Source: Malania oleifera (taxonomy: Eukaryota; Streptophyta; Magnoliopsida; Santalales; Ximeniaceae). From it: a DNA stretch of 64,000 nt. The stretch lies in NCBI RefSeq assembly GCF_029873635.1, contig NC_080419.1, positions 66,360,823 to 66,424,822 of the forward strand. The letters run 5' to 3'. Made by a program: the position numbers and the translations under genes. Shown one piece after another: positions 1-10,429 of the stretch (its first letter is position 1; each line of letters starts with the position of its first letter). Under the pieces are notes generated by a model. The model was not told the DNA's origin and made no database searches. It worked only from the letters and a program-made list of their open reading frames with translations.

Positions 1-242
1 ATGTTGTGAGAAACGACCCTAGGACTGGTCTTTGGAGATTTTGAAAGTTGTATTATGGATATAGTAAACTCTAGTTTTGTATTTAATGATATTTCAGGAT
101 ATATATGATTTTATTTTTTCCTACTGCCTAGGCTTTCGCATTGTATTTTTGATATGTCCCTGGTACCCACGGGTACTAGTGGATTATGATCTGCAAGATT
201 TATTAATTTGAAAAAAAATGGTAAAATAGGCAGGTCGTTACA
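1..242 (+). repeat. 5' LTR (3' part) of element A
   Basis: Matches 7021-7266 with scattered substitutions and ends in GTCGTTACA, the inverse of the LTR start TGTAATGAC at 5248. Only the U5-side end lies in the window. Confidence 0.93.
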
Positions 243-245
243 GTT

Positions 246-257
246 TGGTATCAAAGC
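246..257 (+). other. Primer binding site, element A
   Basis: TGGTATCAAAGC lies three bases after the LTR end. It is one mismatch from TGGTATCAGAGC, the complement of the 3' end of plant initiator methionine tRNA, which primes minus-strand cDNA synthesis. Confidence 0.85.
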
Positions 258-526
258 TTAGGTTGCTAGGTTTTGTAGACTTTAGAATGCAGCATAAACG
301 ATACTAGAGTATAGGAAATGATTTAAGGATTTGTTCTACAGTCTAGAGGCAATTCTTCCGTGGTGGTTTCTGTGTTTTTCCTAGGGTGACGATTTCAAGA
401 AAACCATAGTAAACTATTGTCGGGTTGTGTTCCTAGAATATAGAACTGGATTTAGGAATAGGATGGGGTTATTAAGATAAGAGACTATATAGGGTGAGTG
501 AAATATTGGGAATAGGTATCTAAATC

Positions 527-1515
527 ATGTTTATTGTTTTTCAGGATGGACTTGGAGGAGGTAGTGCCCATGCAAGTGGTAGTGATGGAGTAGAGCTCTC
601 GACTGTAGGTGGGGCTGATTCTAACGCAATTTTACGTAGCGTGGCTCAGCAGGTTATGGCTGAGATCGCCAGGAGCTCTAAAGAACAGGGAGGTCTATCT
701 GTAGGGCATGGGTTTACGAAGATGAATCCTTCGGCCTTTTCTAGAGGAATCAATCATGTAGCCACTGAGAACTGGATGTAGGAGATCGAGAAGGTCCTAG
801 TTGTATTGTAGTGTACTAAAGAACAGAGGGTCCTCTTCGCCACCTATAGATTGACAAGAGAGGCCGAGAGATGGTGGAATGCTATAAGGCTTTTGGAGCA
901 GTAGAGGACTACACCAATAGCCATGACTTGGGATCGATTTAAGGAATTGTTCTTTGATAGATATTTTCCAGCCACGGTTAGGGAAGCTAAAGTGGAAGAG
1001 TTCCTAAATCTGAAATAGGGACAGCTGTTGGTACAGCAGTACGCGGCGCGATTTATAGAGCTCTAACGATTCGCTCCTTATATTGTTCCTAATGAGATTA
1101 AGAAGGCAAGACAGTTTGAGAAAGGTTTGAGGCGAGGTATATTCAAGTAGGTGGTAGTGCTAAAGATACAAGACTTTGCTAAGTTGGTCAATAGAGCAGC
1201 TTTGGCTGAGATTAGTGAGCATATGGATGCAGATGAGCAGGGACAGAAGAAAAGATTTGCGTCATCAGGCTTTCAGCAGGGTTCTAGGTAGGGTCAGTGT
1301 AGGAAAGGAAACTATGGTAGAGGACAGAGGTAGGTTGTTGGGGGTCATGAGGTGCAGGCAGTGTAGAATCCTCCTGTCTGTTAGACTTGTGGGAGGAGGC
1401 ATTGGGGCGAGTGTCGACTGGGATGAGTTATCTGCTATCGTTATGGTAGGCAGGGGCATTTGATACGTGATTTCCCTATACCACCAGATGGTGCTCCAGC
1501 TCCCAAACCACACTA
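527..1515 (+). pseudogene. gag pseudogene, element A (retrotransposon gag)
   Basis: Capsid/nucleocapsid precursor of the gypsy element. One reading frame runs through almost all of it but is interrupted by at least six stops, for example at 779, 809, 901 and 1016. Visible landmarks are the capsid signature EAERWW near 870, FFDRYFPA near 950-970 and two zinc knuckles near the C-terminus. The first knuckle reads C-*-T-C-G-R-R-H-W-G-E-C (1379-1414) with a stop in its loop; the second (1433-1475) has lost two cysteines (to Tyr and Phe). The start was probably the ATG at 546-548, but the main frame is shifted by one base relative to it, as comparison with element B at 17865 shows. Most stops are one C-to-T or G-to-A change from Gln or Trp codons. 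Confidence 0.88.
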
Positions 1516-1559
1516 GGGGGCTATCAGGCACCACGTGGGGGCCAGTAGAGGAATACAGC

Positions 1560-4500
1560 TCCAACCAGAGTTTTTACTTTGATTCCGGGGTGATGCTGAG
1601 ATAGTCGGCGATGTGGTGAGAGGTATGGTTAGCATGCTATCCTTTAAAGTTATTGCATTATTTGATTCAGGGGTTACGCATTCGTTTGTGTCCTTAGAGT
1701 GCATTAGATTTTGTGGGGCAGAAACACAATTATTACATACAGGGTTGTTGGTATCTACACCTATCGGGTCAGCGGTGAGGTGTAGTTGGGTGCTTCGAAA
1801 CTGTCCTGTTGATATCCAATGGAAGACTTTGTCTGCTGATTTAATAATGCTGGATATGCACATGTTTGATGTCATATTTGATATGGATTGGCTAGCAACT
1901 AATTTTTCCAGCACAGATTGTCATGCACGAGAAATGATATTCAGACCTCTGGGGAAAGCAGAATTCATGTTTGTAGGATCGCGAGTGCAATCCCCGCCTC
2001 AATTAGTTTCAGCTATCCAGGCCAAAAGACTACTGCTGAGTAGTTGTCAGGAGTCTGTAGTAGTTGTGAAGGAAATGTCAGAGAATGAATTAAACTTGCT
2101 AGTATGCCTGTAATGAAAAAGTTTATAGATGTTTTCCCAGATGGGTTACTAGGCTTGCCACCTGATCGCGAGATAGATTTTCCTATTGATCTACTTCCAA
2201 GTACAGCGCCGATTTCTAAAGTACCTTACCAAACGGCGCCAGCGAAACTAGCAGAATTAAAGAATCAACTGCAAGATTTGCTGGATAAAGGCTTTATATG
2301 ACCTAATGTATCTCTGTGGGGAGCTCTAGTTCTATTTGTAAAAAAGAAAGATGGGTCTATAAGGATGTGCATAAATTATCCAGAGATTAATAAAGTGATA
2401 ATCAAGAACAAGTATCCTCTACCTCGTACAGATGATTTGTTTGATCAGCTCCAGGGTACACAGGTGTATTCGAAGATCGACCTCAGATCGGGTTATCCTC
2501 AGGTGAAAATGAAAGCAGAAGACGTATTGAAGACAACTTTCAGGACTAGGTATGGGCATTACGAGTTCCTTGTAATTCCGTTTGGTCTAACAAATGCTCC
2601 TGCGGTATTTATGGATTTATGAATAGGGTATTTCACCAATATTTAGATTAGTTTGTGGTTTTTTTAATTGATGATGTACTGGTCTATTCGAGGAACTATG
2701 AGTAGCATGAGACACACTTGAGACAGGTGATGTAGACGTTACGGGAAAAGAAGTTGTACGCAAAGTTTAGTAAATGTGATTTCTGACATGAGAAGGTCGT
2801 GTTTTTGGGGCATGTTATTTCTGGAGATGGAATTTCTGTAGATCCTAGTAAGATTGAGGCGGTAGTGAATTGGGCTAGACCAAGGAATATCTAGGAGATT
2901 AGGAGTTTCTTGGGGTTAGTTGGGTATTATCGTCAATTCTTGAAGGGATTTTCAGCATTATCAGGACCTCTAACACGTCTGACTAGGAATAATGTTAGAA
3001 TTGAGTGGGACGATAGCTGTGAACAAAGTTTTTAGGAACTAAAGTAGAGGTTAGTCACAGCACCACTATTGATCATCCCATCAGGGGGTGAGGGTTATAC
3101 TATCTATAGTGATGCATCCTTGAAGGGACTTGGCTATGTATTGATGTAGCATGGCAGGGTGGTGGTGTATGCTTCTAGATAGTTGAAGATGTATAAGAAG
3201 AACTACCCTACCCATGATCTTGAATTGGCTGCAGTTGTACACACATTGAAGATTTGGAGGCATTACCTATATGGCGAGCGGTTTAAGATCTTTTCCGACC
3301 ATAAGAGCTTAAAGTACTTTTTCACTCAAAAGGAACTGAATATGAGGTAGAGAATATGGTTGTAACTTATTAAAGATTTTGACTGCACTATCACTTATCA
3401 CCCAGGGAAAGCAAACGTGGTAGCTGATGCGTTGAGCAAGAAGTTTAGGGAACCAGTGTTGGCGGTTATGGAGATCCAGTATCCGATCGTGATGGATCTG
3501 GAGAGACTCAACATTGAATTAGTTGAAAGTGGTTTTCAGGCTCACATTGCCAGTTTAGTGGTGCAGCCTACTCTGCAAGAGAGGGTTAAAGTCGCCCACA
3601 AGGAAGATCCAGAGTTAGCAGAGGTGATAGACAAAGTACAGAGTGGTCAGGGGGAGGAATTCAGTATTGCAAATGACGGGGCTTTGTAGTTTCGTTCTAG
3701 ATTATGTGTTCTTGCTGATGTTGACATCAGAAAGACTATTTTGGAGGAGCCTCATAGATCATTGTATACTGTCCATCTCAGCAGTACAAAGATGTATAGG
3801 GATCTACGGGAATCGTACTAGTGGAGTGGTATGAAGAATGAAATTACCGAGTATGTGGCCTAGTGTTTGACGTGCCAGAAGATAAAAGCTGAGCACCAAA
3901 GGTCGGCAGGGCAGTTACAACCATTATTTATCCCAGAGTGGAAGTGGGATCATATATCTATGGATTTTGTGATAGGACTGCCAACAGCGTTACATGGTCA
4001 GAATGTCATCTGGGTGATTGTTGACCATTTGACTAAGACTACCCACTTCTTGCCTATCAAGATCAGCCGCTCCTTTAATCGTTTGGCAGAGATTTACATT
4101 CAAGAGATAATTCGTCCTCAAAGAATGCCAGTATCTATTGTGTCAGATCGAGACCCGCGTTTTCACGTCACATTTTTGGAAGAGTCTGCAGGAAGCACTA
4201 TGGTCTCAGATGTCTTTAGCACGACATTCCATCCTCATTCAGACGGGCAGATTGAGAGGATGATACAGATATTAGAGGATATGCTCCGAGCGTGTGTACT
4301 AGATTTTGGGGGTAGTTGGACTCAGTTCATGCCGCTGGTGGAATTTGCGTATAATAATAGTTATCAAGCCAGCATTGGCATAGCACTGTTTGAGGCACTT
4401 TTACGATAGGAGATGTCATTCTCCTTTATTTTGGAATAAAGTGGGTGAGTAGCGTGTAGTGGGACCAGAGCTTGTTCAGCAAGTGCGTGATAAGGTTCGT

Positions 4501-5007
4501 CTTATCAGAGACAAAATCGGTGTAGCTTAGAGCCGAAAAAAGAGTTATGCAGATAACCATCATAGGAATTTGGAATTTGATGTTAGTGATCATGTATTTC
4601 TGAAAATAGCTCCATTAAAAGGGGTTATGCGATTTGGGAAAAAGGGCAAACTTAGCCCTAAGTTTATCAGTCCATTTGAGATCCTAGAGAAAATGGGGTC
4701 GGTAGCTTACAGGCTAACTTTGCACCCTGTGTTATCCATAATTCATGACATGTTCCATGTATCTATGTTGAGGAAATACGTCCCAGACCCTTCTCATATT
4801 ATTAGTTATGGAGAGTTGGAGCTTAGCGATTTGCTAGCTTATGAGGAGGTGCTGATACAGATTTTTGATAGGAAAGTGCAAGAGTTATGTAACAGGAAAA
4901 TTCCTCTAGTAAAAATTTTGTGGAGGCATCATACAGTGGAAGAGGCTTCCTAGGAGTCCGAGGAGCAGATGAAGCAGAAGTATCTGCAATTATTTCAAGA
5001 AGCCTAA
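1560..5007 (+). pseudogene. pol pseudogene, element A (protease, RT, RNase H, integrase, chromodomain)
   Basis: Polyprotein that would make and integrate the cDNA. Domains in order: aspartic protease with D-S-G at 1664-1672 (usually DTG) and a FDVIF.MDWL block near 1870; reverse transcriptase from about 2104, with [14 protein letters not shown], the KIDLRSGY block and an active site read as F-L-I-D-D-V-L (2661-2680); RNase H with YSDAS near 3110; integrase with an HHCC zinc region (about 3750-3885) and DDE residues at about 3963 (MDF), 4146 (SDRDPRF) and 4250 (Q-I-E-R in place of Q-T-E-R); then a GPY-like block (LSPKFISPFEIL) and a chromodomain (about 4840-4995, KILWRHHTVEEAS). The frame carries many stops and at least one frameshift near 2625. 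The natural stop is TAA at 5005-5007. Confidence 0.93.
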
Positions 5008-5234
5008 GTGGTTAGGTAATATTTCTTTTTGCAGGTACATGTAATAGTTTAATTAGTAAGTGATATCTTAGTTTTGGGGGAATTTTATTTTGTTTATGTA
5101 ATCTCCCAAGACTCTGAATATAACCACGGTATTCCTCTTCCATAAGTGAGGGTAGGTAATAAAATAAGTAGATCATTTTTCTTTAAGGGATGATGAACTA
5201 TATGAATAGAAAATTTTGAGGAAAAAATTATTAT
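5008..5234 (+). other. 3' untranslated spacer, element A
   Basis: Non-coding stretch between pol stop and polypurine tract. It contains the block TAAGTGAGGGTAGGTAATAA (5143-5162), which also occurs in element B (24812 onward) and, reversed, in element J at the right edge of the window. The block is therefore a conserved part of this family rather than random spacer. Confidence 0.75.
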
Positions 5235-5247
5235 AAGAAAGGGAGAA
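5235..5247 (+). other. Polypurine tract, element A
   Basis: AAGAAAGGGAGAA lies directly before the 3' LTR start TGTAATGAC. It is the expected primer for plus-strand cDNA synthesis. Confidence 0.88.
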
Positions 5248-5334
5248 TGTAATGACTCAAAGAAATTATGGTATTTTAAATAATGATAAAGAGGGGGAAA
5301 ATAGAAGTTGGAAGGGAAAAGAAAGGGGCAGCGT

Positions 5335-5500
5335 TTGTCGACGAAGTTACAATTGGGCTCGTCAACGAGGATGCATCTTGTCGACGAGAAAATACCGAGA
5401 GAGGATTTTGGGTGACTCTGAATTTCTTCAACGAGGAGAGAGTTCATCGATGAGTTGTCTTTATGACCTCATCGATGAGGTGACATGGCTTGTTGATGAA
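5335..5500 (+). promoter_or_regulatory. GTCGAC-core palindrome array in the U3 region of element A
   Basis: Seven or so variants of the palindrome TCGTCGACGA occur at irregular spacing (for example TTGTCGACGAAG, CTCGTCAACGAG, TTGTCGACGAG, TCATCGATGAG twice). The array lies just upstream of the TATA-like TATAACT and the pyrimidine-rich tract. Its position suggests an enhancer or other protein-binding array, but this is inferred from position only. Confidence 0.6.
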
Positions 5501-6092
5501 GGCGACAGTATAACTAGTGCTAAACGCCAATTTTCGGCAGATTTCACGTAACCAGACTCTCCCTCTCTCCTCCCTTTGGTTTTCCACTCTTCTTTTCTTG
5601 TTTCTGGGTCAGATTTCTGCTGGTTTTACGATTTGAAACCACCACGACACTCCTAGGAGAATTCTCTTCAAATCTTCTAGAGTGGATCATTGGTGGGGCT
5701 AAGTTGGAAACCATTCCAAATTCAAGGTAAGGCTTTCTACTCAGTATTTGGCTTTACTATAGTTGTAAGAAATGTTATATATGATAAAATACTGAAGTTT
5801 AGTTCTGGAAAATATTGTTTTTAGGGTGTTGAGTGGGAAACCTTGCGGGTGCAGGGCAGATTATTTTAGGGGCTTTTCAGGAATCAGGTAAGGGAATAAA
5901 CTAAGCTAGTAATTTTATGAAAATGTATGTATGATCTTACAATATTTGGTTTTAGGGAAATGAATATATATGTATATTTTATGTTGGGAAATACTGTGAT
6001 AAATGGTGATGTGTTTAAATATACCTAATACCCATTCTGTGTGGCATGAGTAAGATTTACTATGAAATACTATTTTCTGAGAATATTTTTAT

Positions 6093-6290
6093 ATGATACG
6101 CCCGCGTACGGGCCGAGCTACTAATATGATATATCGGCGTATAGGCCGAGCTACTAATATGATATGCCGGCATACGGGCTGAGCTATTGAGGTGATTAAG
6201 CAGGTATACGGGCCAAGTCTCTTATTTGTTATATAATGTAGTGTACGAGCCATGATTGATAAACTATGAAATGTCAGCATACGGGCCGAT
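6093..6290 (+). repeat. LTR minisatellite, unit about 35 bp
   Basis: About five degenerate copies of a unit of the type ATATGCCGGCATACGGGCCG followed by AGCTACTAATATG. The first three copies are clearest. The related LTRs L (near 32700) and J (62700-62850, reversed) carry diverged versions, so the minisatellite is ancestral to this LTR subfamily. Confidence 0.75.
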
Positions 6291-7266
6291 GATTTTTCAC
6301 TTTGTATATGAAATGTGATATGATGATAGTGAATTGATAATTTTTACTATGGAATAATGATGTATCACAGTTTGGAATATGATATATGGTATCAAAACCT
6401 GGTTGGCTTGGTTTAGGCTTACACTAGATACGGTACTGTAGTTATATGGTCATGTTGATCATGATATTTGTGTTATCGCTGTCGTGCGGGGTAGCGTGAG
6501 GATGGATAGTCGATGTGGTTATTGAAGTGTTGGTGCCCTGGTGTATGGACCAGTCTGGCAGACCCATCATACTTACAGAAATTTATTTTGACTTGGCAAT
6601 GATCAGCTAGCCATTGTCAGGTCCCACCTTCGGGCCACATAACCCAGTCATGTGGGGGTAATACATGACATTAGCCAGCTAACCTACCAGAGTTGTTTTC
6701 GTATTATTATCATTATAAAGGACGGATTATGTTTATGGAAACTCAGTATGTTCGGTTATGCTATGATTATACATGTTTTCCCAAAAATAGTATTGACAGT
6801 TTTACTAAATATGTTTTTGTATGCTCTTATGTATAACACAGAGTACTCATGTTGCCACACACTGGTATTAGTTTGTTTTCCCTTATTGAGAGGTGTCTCA
6901 TCCCAAATTATTTGAATATTTCAGAAGCCCCGGATAGGAGAGTGGATAAAGCTCCGTTGAGATAGATATCGCTGGTTGACCATTTTCTAAAGGGTAAGTC
7001 TTTTTGGTAGGGTCAAATGGATGTTAAGGGAAACGACCCTAGGACTGGTCTTTGGATATTTTTTGAGTTGTATTATGGATATAGTAAACTCTGGTTTTAT
7101 ATTTAATGATATTTCAGGATATATATGATTTTATGTTTTCCTACTACCTAGGCTTCCGCATTATATTTTTGATATGTCCTTCATACCCACGAGTACAGGT
7201 GGATTATGATCTGCAAGATTTATTAATTTGAAAAAAAAAAACTGGTAAAATAGGCAAGTCGTTACA

Positions 7267-7497
7267 GGTGCCTCCCACCAACATTGTGCCTTTGCCTTTC
7301 TCACAACCAGCATGGCGTCTCCACACTTCTTCTCCCCCTCCGGCTGGCTCTGCAGCTGCATCAGCTATGTGTTAACTCATGCACGCTGGCGTTGCGGTGC
7401 GCCTCCACCAACTAGAGCGTGGGGCTGCAATCTCTGCAGAGGCGAGCGGGGTGCAGTTAAAGAAGCGGTCTGCGATGGACTTGACGGACGGGTGGCC
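7267..7497 (-). pseudogene. AGL62-like type I MADS-box gene fragment (C-terminal part, antisense arm)
   Basis: On the minus strand this encodes the region after the MADS domain of AGL62-like (M-alpha) proteins: GHPSVKSIADRFFN, then in shifted frames a coiled region with QPEGEKKCGDAM and the hallmark QCWWEAP near the end. The fragment stops at 7267, exactly where the LTR of element A ends, so that element probably inserted here. The sequence pairs with 7645-7862 as an inverted repeat of roughly 80% identity. The MADS domain itself is missing from this copy. Family assignment rests on the FGHPSV..I.DRF and WWEAP signatures. Confidence 0.7.
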
Positions 7498-7862
7498 AAA
7501 TATGACGAGCGACAATAACCTCCAAGTCACTTTCTCAAAACATAGAGTCAGTCTGTTTAAGAAGGCCAGTGATCTCTGCACCCTCTGTAGCGTCGAGATT
7601 GCTATCATCGTGTTCTCACCAAAGAACAAACCCTTCTCCTTCGGCCACCAATCCATCAAGTCCATCGTAGACCGCTTCCTTAACTGCGCCCCGCCCACCT
7701 CTGTGGAGACCCATGGTGCCATGCTCCATCTGGTGGAGGCGCACCGTAATGCTAGCGTGCGCGAGTTTAACACGTAGCTGACGCAGCTGTAGTGCCAGTT
7801 GGAGGAGGAGAAGAAGCGCAATGAGTTTGGTGATAGAAGGTAGCATCAGTTGGTGGAGAACC
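7267..7862. repeat. Inverted repeat with arms of about 220-230 bp and a 147-bp spacer
   Basis: Arm 7267-7497 is the reverse complement of about 7645-7862, at roughly 80% identity by eye; one shared block is GGTGCGCCTCCACCA. The spacer, 7498-7644, holds the MADS-domain core. A transcript across it from either strand would fold into a long imperfect hairpin. Confidence 0.8.
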
Positions 7863-7880
7863 ATCCGACAATATAAGAAC
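7498..7880 (+). pseudogene. AGL62-like type I MADS-box pseudogene (MADS domain and C-terminal part)
   Basis: Encodes a MADS domain lacking its first residues: NNLQVTFSKHRVSLFKKASD, then LCTLCSVEIAIIVFSP and KPFSFGHQSIKSIVDRFLN, followed by LVEAHRNASVREFNT, QLEEEKKR and a remnant of the WWEAP motif (WWRTI, near 7853). These are features of M-alpha MADS proteins of the AGL62 group, which act in female gametophyte and endosperm development. The start is lost: the codons before MTSDNNLQ match the inverted arm instead. In-frame stops occur at about 7777 and 7789. The 3' end runs into copia sequence at about 7881. No expression signal is visible. Confidence 0.8.
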
Positions 7881-7881
7881 T

Positions 7882-7962
7882 TCGATGCAAGAGGTCTTGG
7901 ATGCAAGAGGTAGAGACAAGCTTGGTAGTGGCCATGTTAACTCGATGCAAGAGGTCTTGGAT
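7882..7962. repeat. 21-bp direct repeat at the copia-MADS junction
   Basis: The block beginning TCGATGCAAGAGGTCTTGGA occurs at 7882-7902 and again at 7942-7962, 60 bp apart. The copy at 7942 belongs to the RT coding sequence (IQDLLHR on the minus strand). The copy at 7882 marks the transition to the MADS pseudogene. Confidence 0.85.
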
Positions 7963-10088
7963 ATATTTCCTTTGAGATAAAAACAAACCATTAGAGGTAA
8001 AGTGAGCTTCAATCCCAAGAAAATAAGAGAGATTACCAAGATCCTTAAGAGAGAATCATTTGGAAAGATTGGCGATGAAGGCAGTCACATGATGAGTGGA
8101 GGATCCAGTGAAGATGATGTCATCCACATAAACCAATAGATAAAGAACGGTGTTAGAAGAGTGAAGCATAAACAAGGAGGTGTCCAACCGAGAGTTGGTG
8201 AATCCTTCTGATATAGGAATATTGCGAAGTTCACAGTACCATGCATGAGGAGCTTGTTGAAGCCTATATATGGCTTTGCATAAGCAATCGACAAGATCAG
8301 GAAGATCTGGGTTGGTGAAGCTAGGGGGTTGGTCAATGAAAACTTCCTCAGATAAAGAGTCTTGCAAGAATGCATTATTTACATCTAGTTGGCAAAGAGG
8401 CCAATTGTTAGTCACGACAATAGTAAGTAATAACCGAACAATTGTAGGTTTTACAACTAGGTTGTAGGTTTCAAAAAGTCTATCCCAAGTTGTTGATGGA
8501 AACCTTTGGCCATTAAGCGAGCTTTGTAATGAGCTATGGACCCATCAGGATTCCTTTTAATCGTATAGTCCCACTTACACCCAATAACATTTTATATAGG
8601 ATTGCGTGGAATAAGAGACTATGTGTGATTGGAGAGTAAGGCATTGCATTCATCGCTCATGGCTTGTCGCAATGAGAGGTGTTGCTGGGCTTGTTTGAAA
8701 GTGGAAGGTTCAATAGTGGAGAGAGTGGTGGTTGTGTGAAGGTCAAAGATATGTTTTGGCTTTATAATGTTATTATGTAGCATGGTGTATTATAAGGGTG
8801 AGGTTCTGCTGGAATTGTAGATGAAGGAAAGGATATCGGAGATGAGATACTTACATGGGAAGGATTGGATGCATCTGACGGTGGAGGCCTGGAGGAGGGT
8901 CCCGAGTATGAAATGGCCTGATGTGGAGATTTAGTATGGTAAGAGGAAGACTCACCATGTGAAGAAGTAGTAAGAAGAGGACATATAGACTCAACTCAAG
9001 GGATAGAGGTTACAGGCAATTGGAAGTGATTAGGAAGAGAAACACGAATAAACACTTGAGTTGATTTGGATAACCAATTGATGGAGGAGGGTAATATGAA
9101 AGATGACGTGGTGTGAGATTTGTTATTCTGAAGGGGAAAAGTGTGTTTCAAAAACACGACATGTCTAGAGATGTAGATTTTATTGGTGGAGGGATCAAGG
9201 CACATATAGGCATGATGTGGAGTTAAGTAGCCAACAAATATACAAGCACAGGACCGTGGTTGGAGTTTGTGAGAGGTGTAGGGTCGCAACCATGGCTAAC
9301 ATAGACAACCAAATATTTTCAAGGATAAATAATTAGGCGACTTCTTAAAAAGATGAAAGAAGGGAGATTGGTGACGTGTTACTAGAGAGGGCATTTGGTT
9401 GATGAGGTAAACAGTGGCTTGAAATTCTAAGGACCTATATTTGAGTGGAACAGATGCAGGATGTAGCAAGGCTAGTGCAGTTTCAACAACACAATGATGT
9501 TTATGCTGAGTCGTGCCAACATATTTTGGCGTGTGACAAGGAGATTTGAGATGTTGAATACCAACCCAAGAGAGAAAATGTTTGAGACTAGTGGCTTTGC
9601 CACTTCCATCTGTATAAAGTGTTTTAATCTTTGTAGAAAAATAATTTTCAACAAGAGATTTAAATCGTTCAAAGACGGAAGTAACATCTAATTTTCTTTT
9701 TAAGATAAAGCCAAGTGTATGTGGTAAAGTAATCCAAAAAAATAACGTAATAGAGAAAATTATCAAAGGAGGGGAGAGGAGTAGGATCCCAAACATCCAT
9801 AAATAGAGTTTCCAAAGGTCTAGAACAAGTTAATGGCGAGACACCAAAAGGGAGTTTGTGACTTGAATTACATAAGCATGCGTGACAATAGTGAGACAAG
9901 GATCTGGACTTAGAGAAAGGTAGTTTATGAAAGGCAATGGTTTGATGAAGAAAAGGATCTGGACTTAGAGTGTCGTGGTGAAGAGGTTGTTCTGCTAATT
10001 GAAGTAGGCCACTCATAGACATTTCCTTTATTCTGGCTTTGCACCAAGGATGCACTCGTGGTTAGATCTTTCATAAGAAAAGAATCAG

Positions 10089-10110
10089 AAAAAAAAAAAA
10101 AAAAAAAAAA
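10089..10110. repeat. Poly(A)/poly(T) run of about 22 bases
   Basis: An uninterrupted A run on the plus strand within the protease-to-integrase part of the minus-strand copia pol. It replaces normal coding sequence after the TIEF residues. Confidence 0.9.
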
Positions 10111-10429
10111 AATTCAATAGTGGTATTATTGTAAGAGCAAAATTGAGAGACAAAAGGAAGATTTTTGTTAATGTTAGGTGCACACAAAACATTATTGAGT
10201 TTGAAAGTGGAATCACATGAATTAAGAGTGGTAAATCCAATATGAGTGATAGGAACGTTATTACCATTTCCAACCATGACATCATCATTGCCACTATACT
10301 CAGAGTGAATGGATAGGTTATGCAAATCTGAGGCGATGTGATGAGATGCCCCGGAGTCAACTATCCATCCTGACTAATTACTCGGAGTTTCGTGAATTAT
10401 GAAGTTGGCTTGTGGCCAGGTGATGGGTA

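Larger units (their letters stand above)
1..7266 (+). mobile_element. Ty3/gypsy Tekay-type chromovirus, element A
   Basis: A nearly complete LTR retrotransposon in the order partial 5' LTR (1-242), primer site, gag, protease, reverse transcriptase, RNase H, integrase, chromodomain, polypurine tract, 3' LTR (5248-7266). The first 242 bases match the last 245 or so of the 3' LTR closely. Gag and pol lie on the same strand in a single-frame arrangement, as is usual for this clade, but with many stops and frameshifts, so the copy is dead. The integrase-then-chromodomain order and the two-knuckle gag place it in the Tekay/Del clade. The left LTR starts outside the window, so the target duplication cannot be checked. 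The right end lies exactly at the edge of the MADS-box pseudogene. Confidence 0.93.
5248..7266 (+). repeat. 3' LTR of element A (about 2.0 kb)
   Basis: Starts TGTAATGACTC and ends GTCGTTACA, giving imperfect inverted termini with TG...CA ends. From the left it holds a palindrome array (5335-5500), a TATA-like TATAACT near 5510, a pyrimidine-rich tract (5550-5605) and a minisatellite (6093-6290), followed by the part shared with the left LTR. The downstream flank is GGTGC. Confidence 0.92.

Noticed and set aside
5335-5500. Regularly repeated palindromes that could be taken for a CRISPR array
   Set aside because: Repeats are short, variable and irregularly spaced within a plant LTR promoter region, with no unique spacers of even length.
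7372-7821. Minus-strand frame of 149 codons through the MADS locus
   Set aside because: Most of it is antisense to the MADS domain; it stays open only because of the inverted repeat. The part before 7497 was kept as the antisense arm.
10089-10110. A-run as a poly(A) tail of a retroposed transcript
   Set aside because: Copia coding sequence continues in the same order on both sides, so it is an expanded homopolymer within pol.
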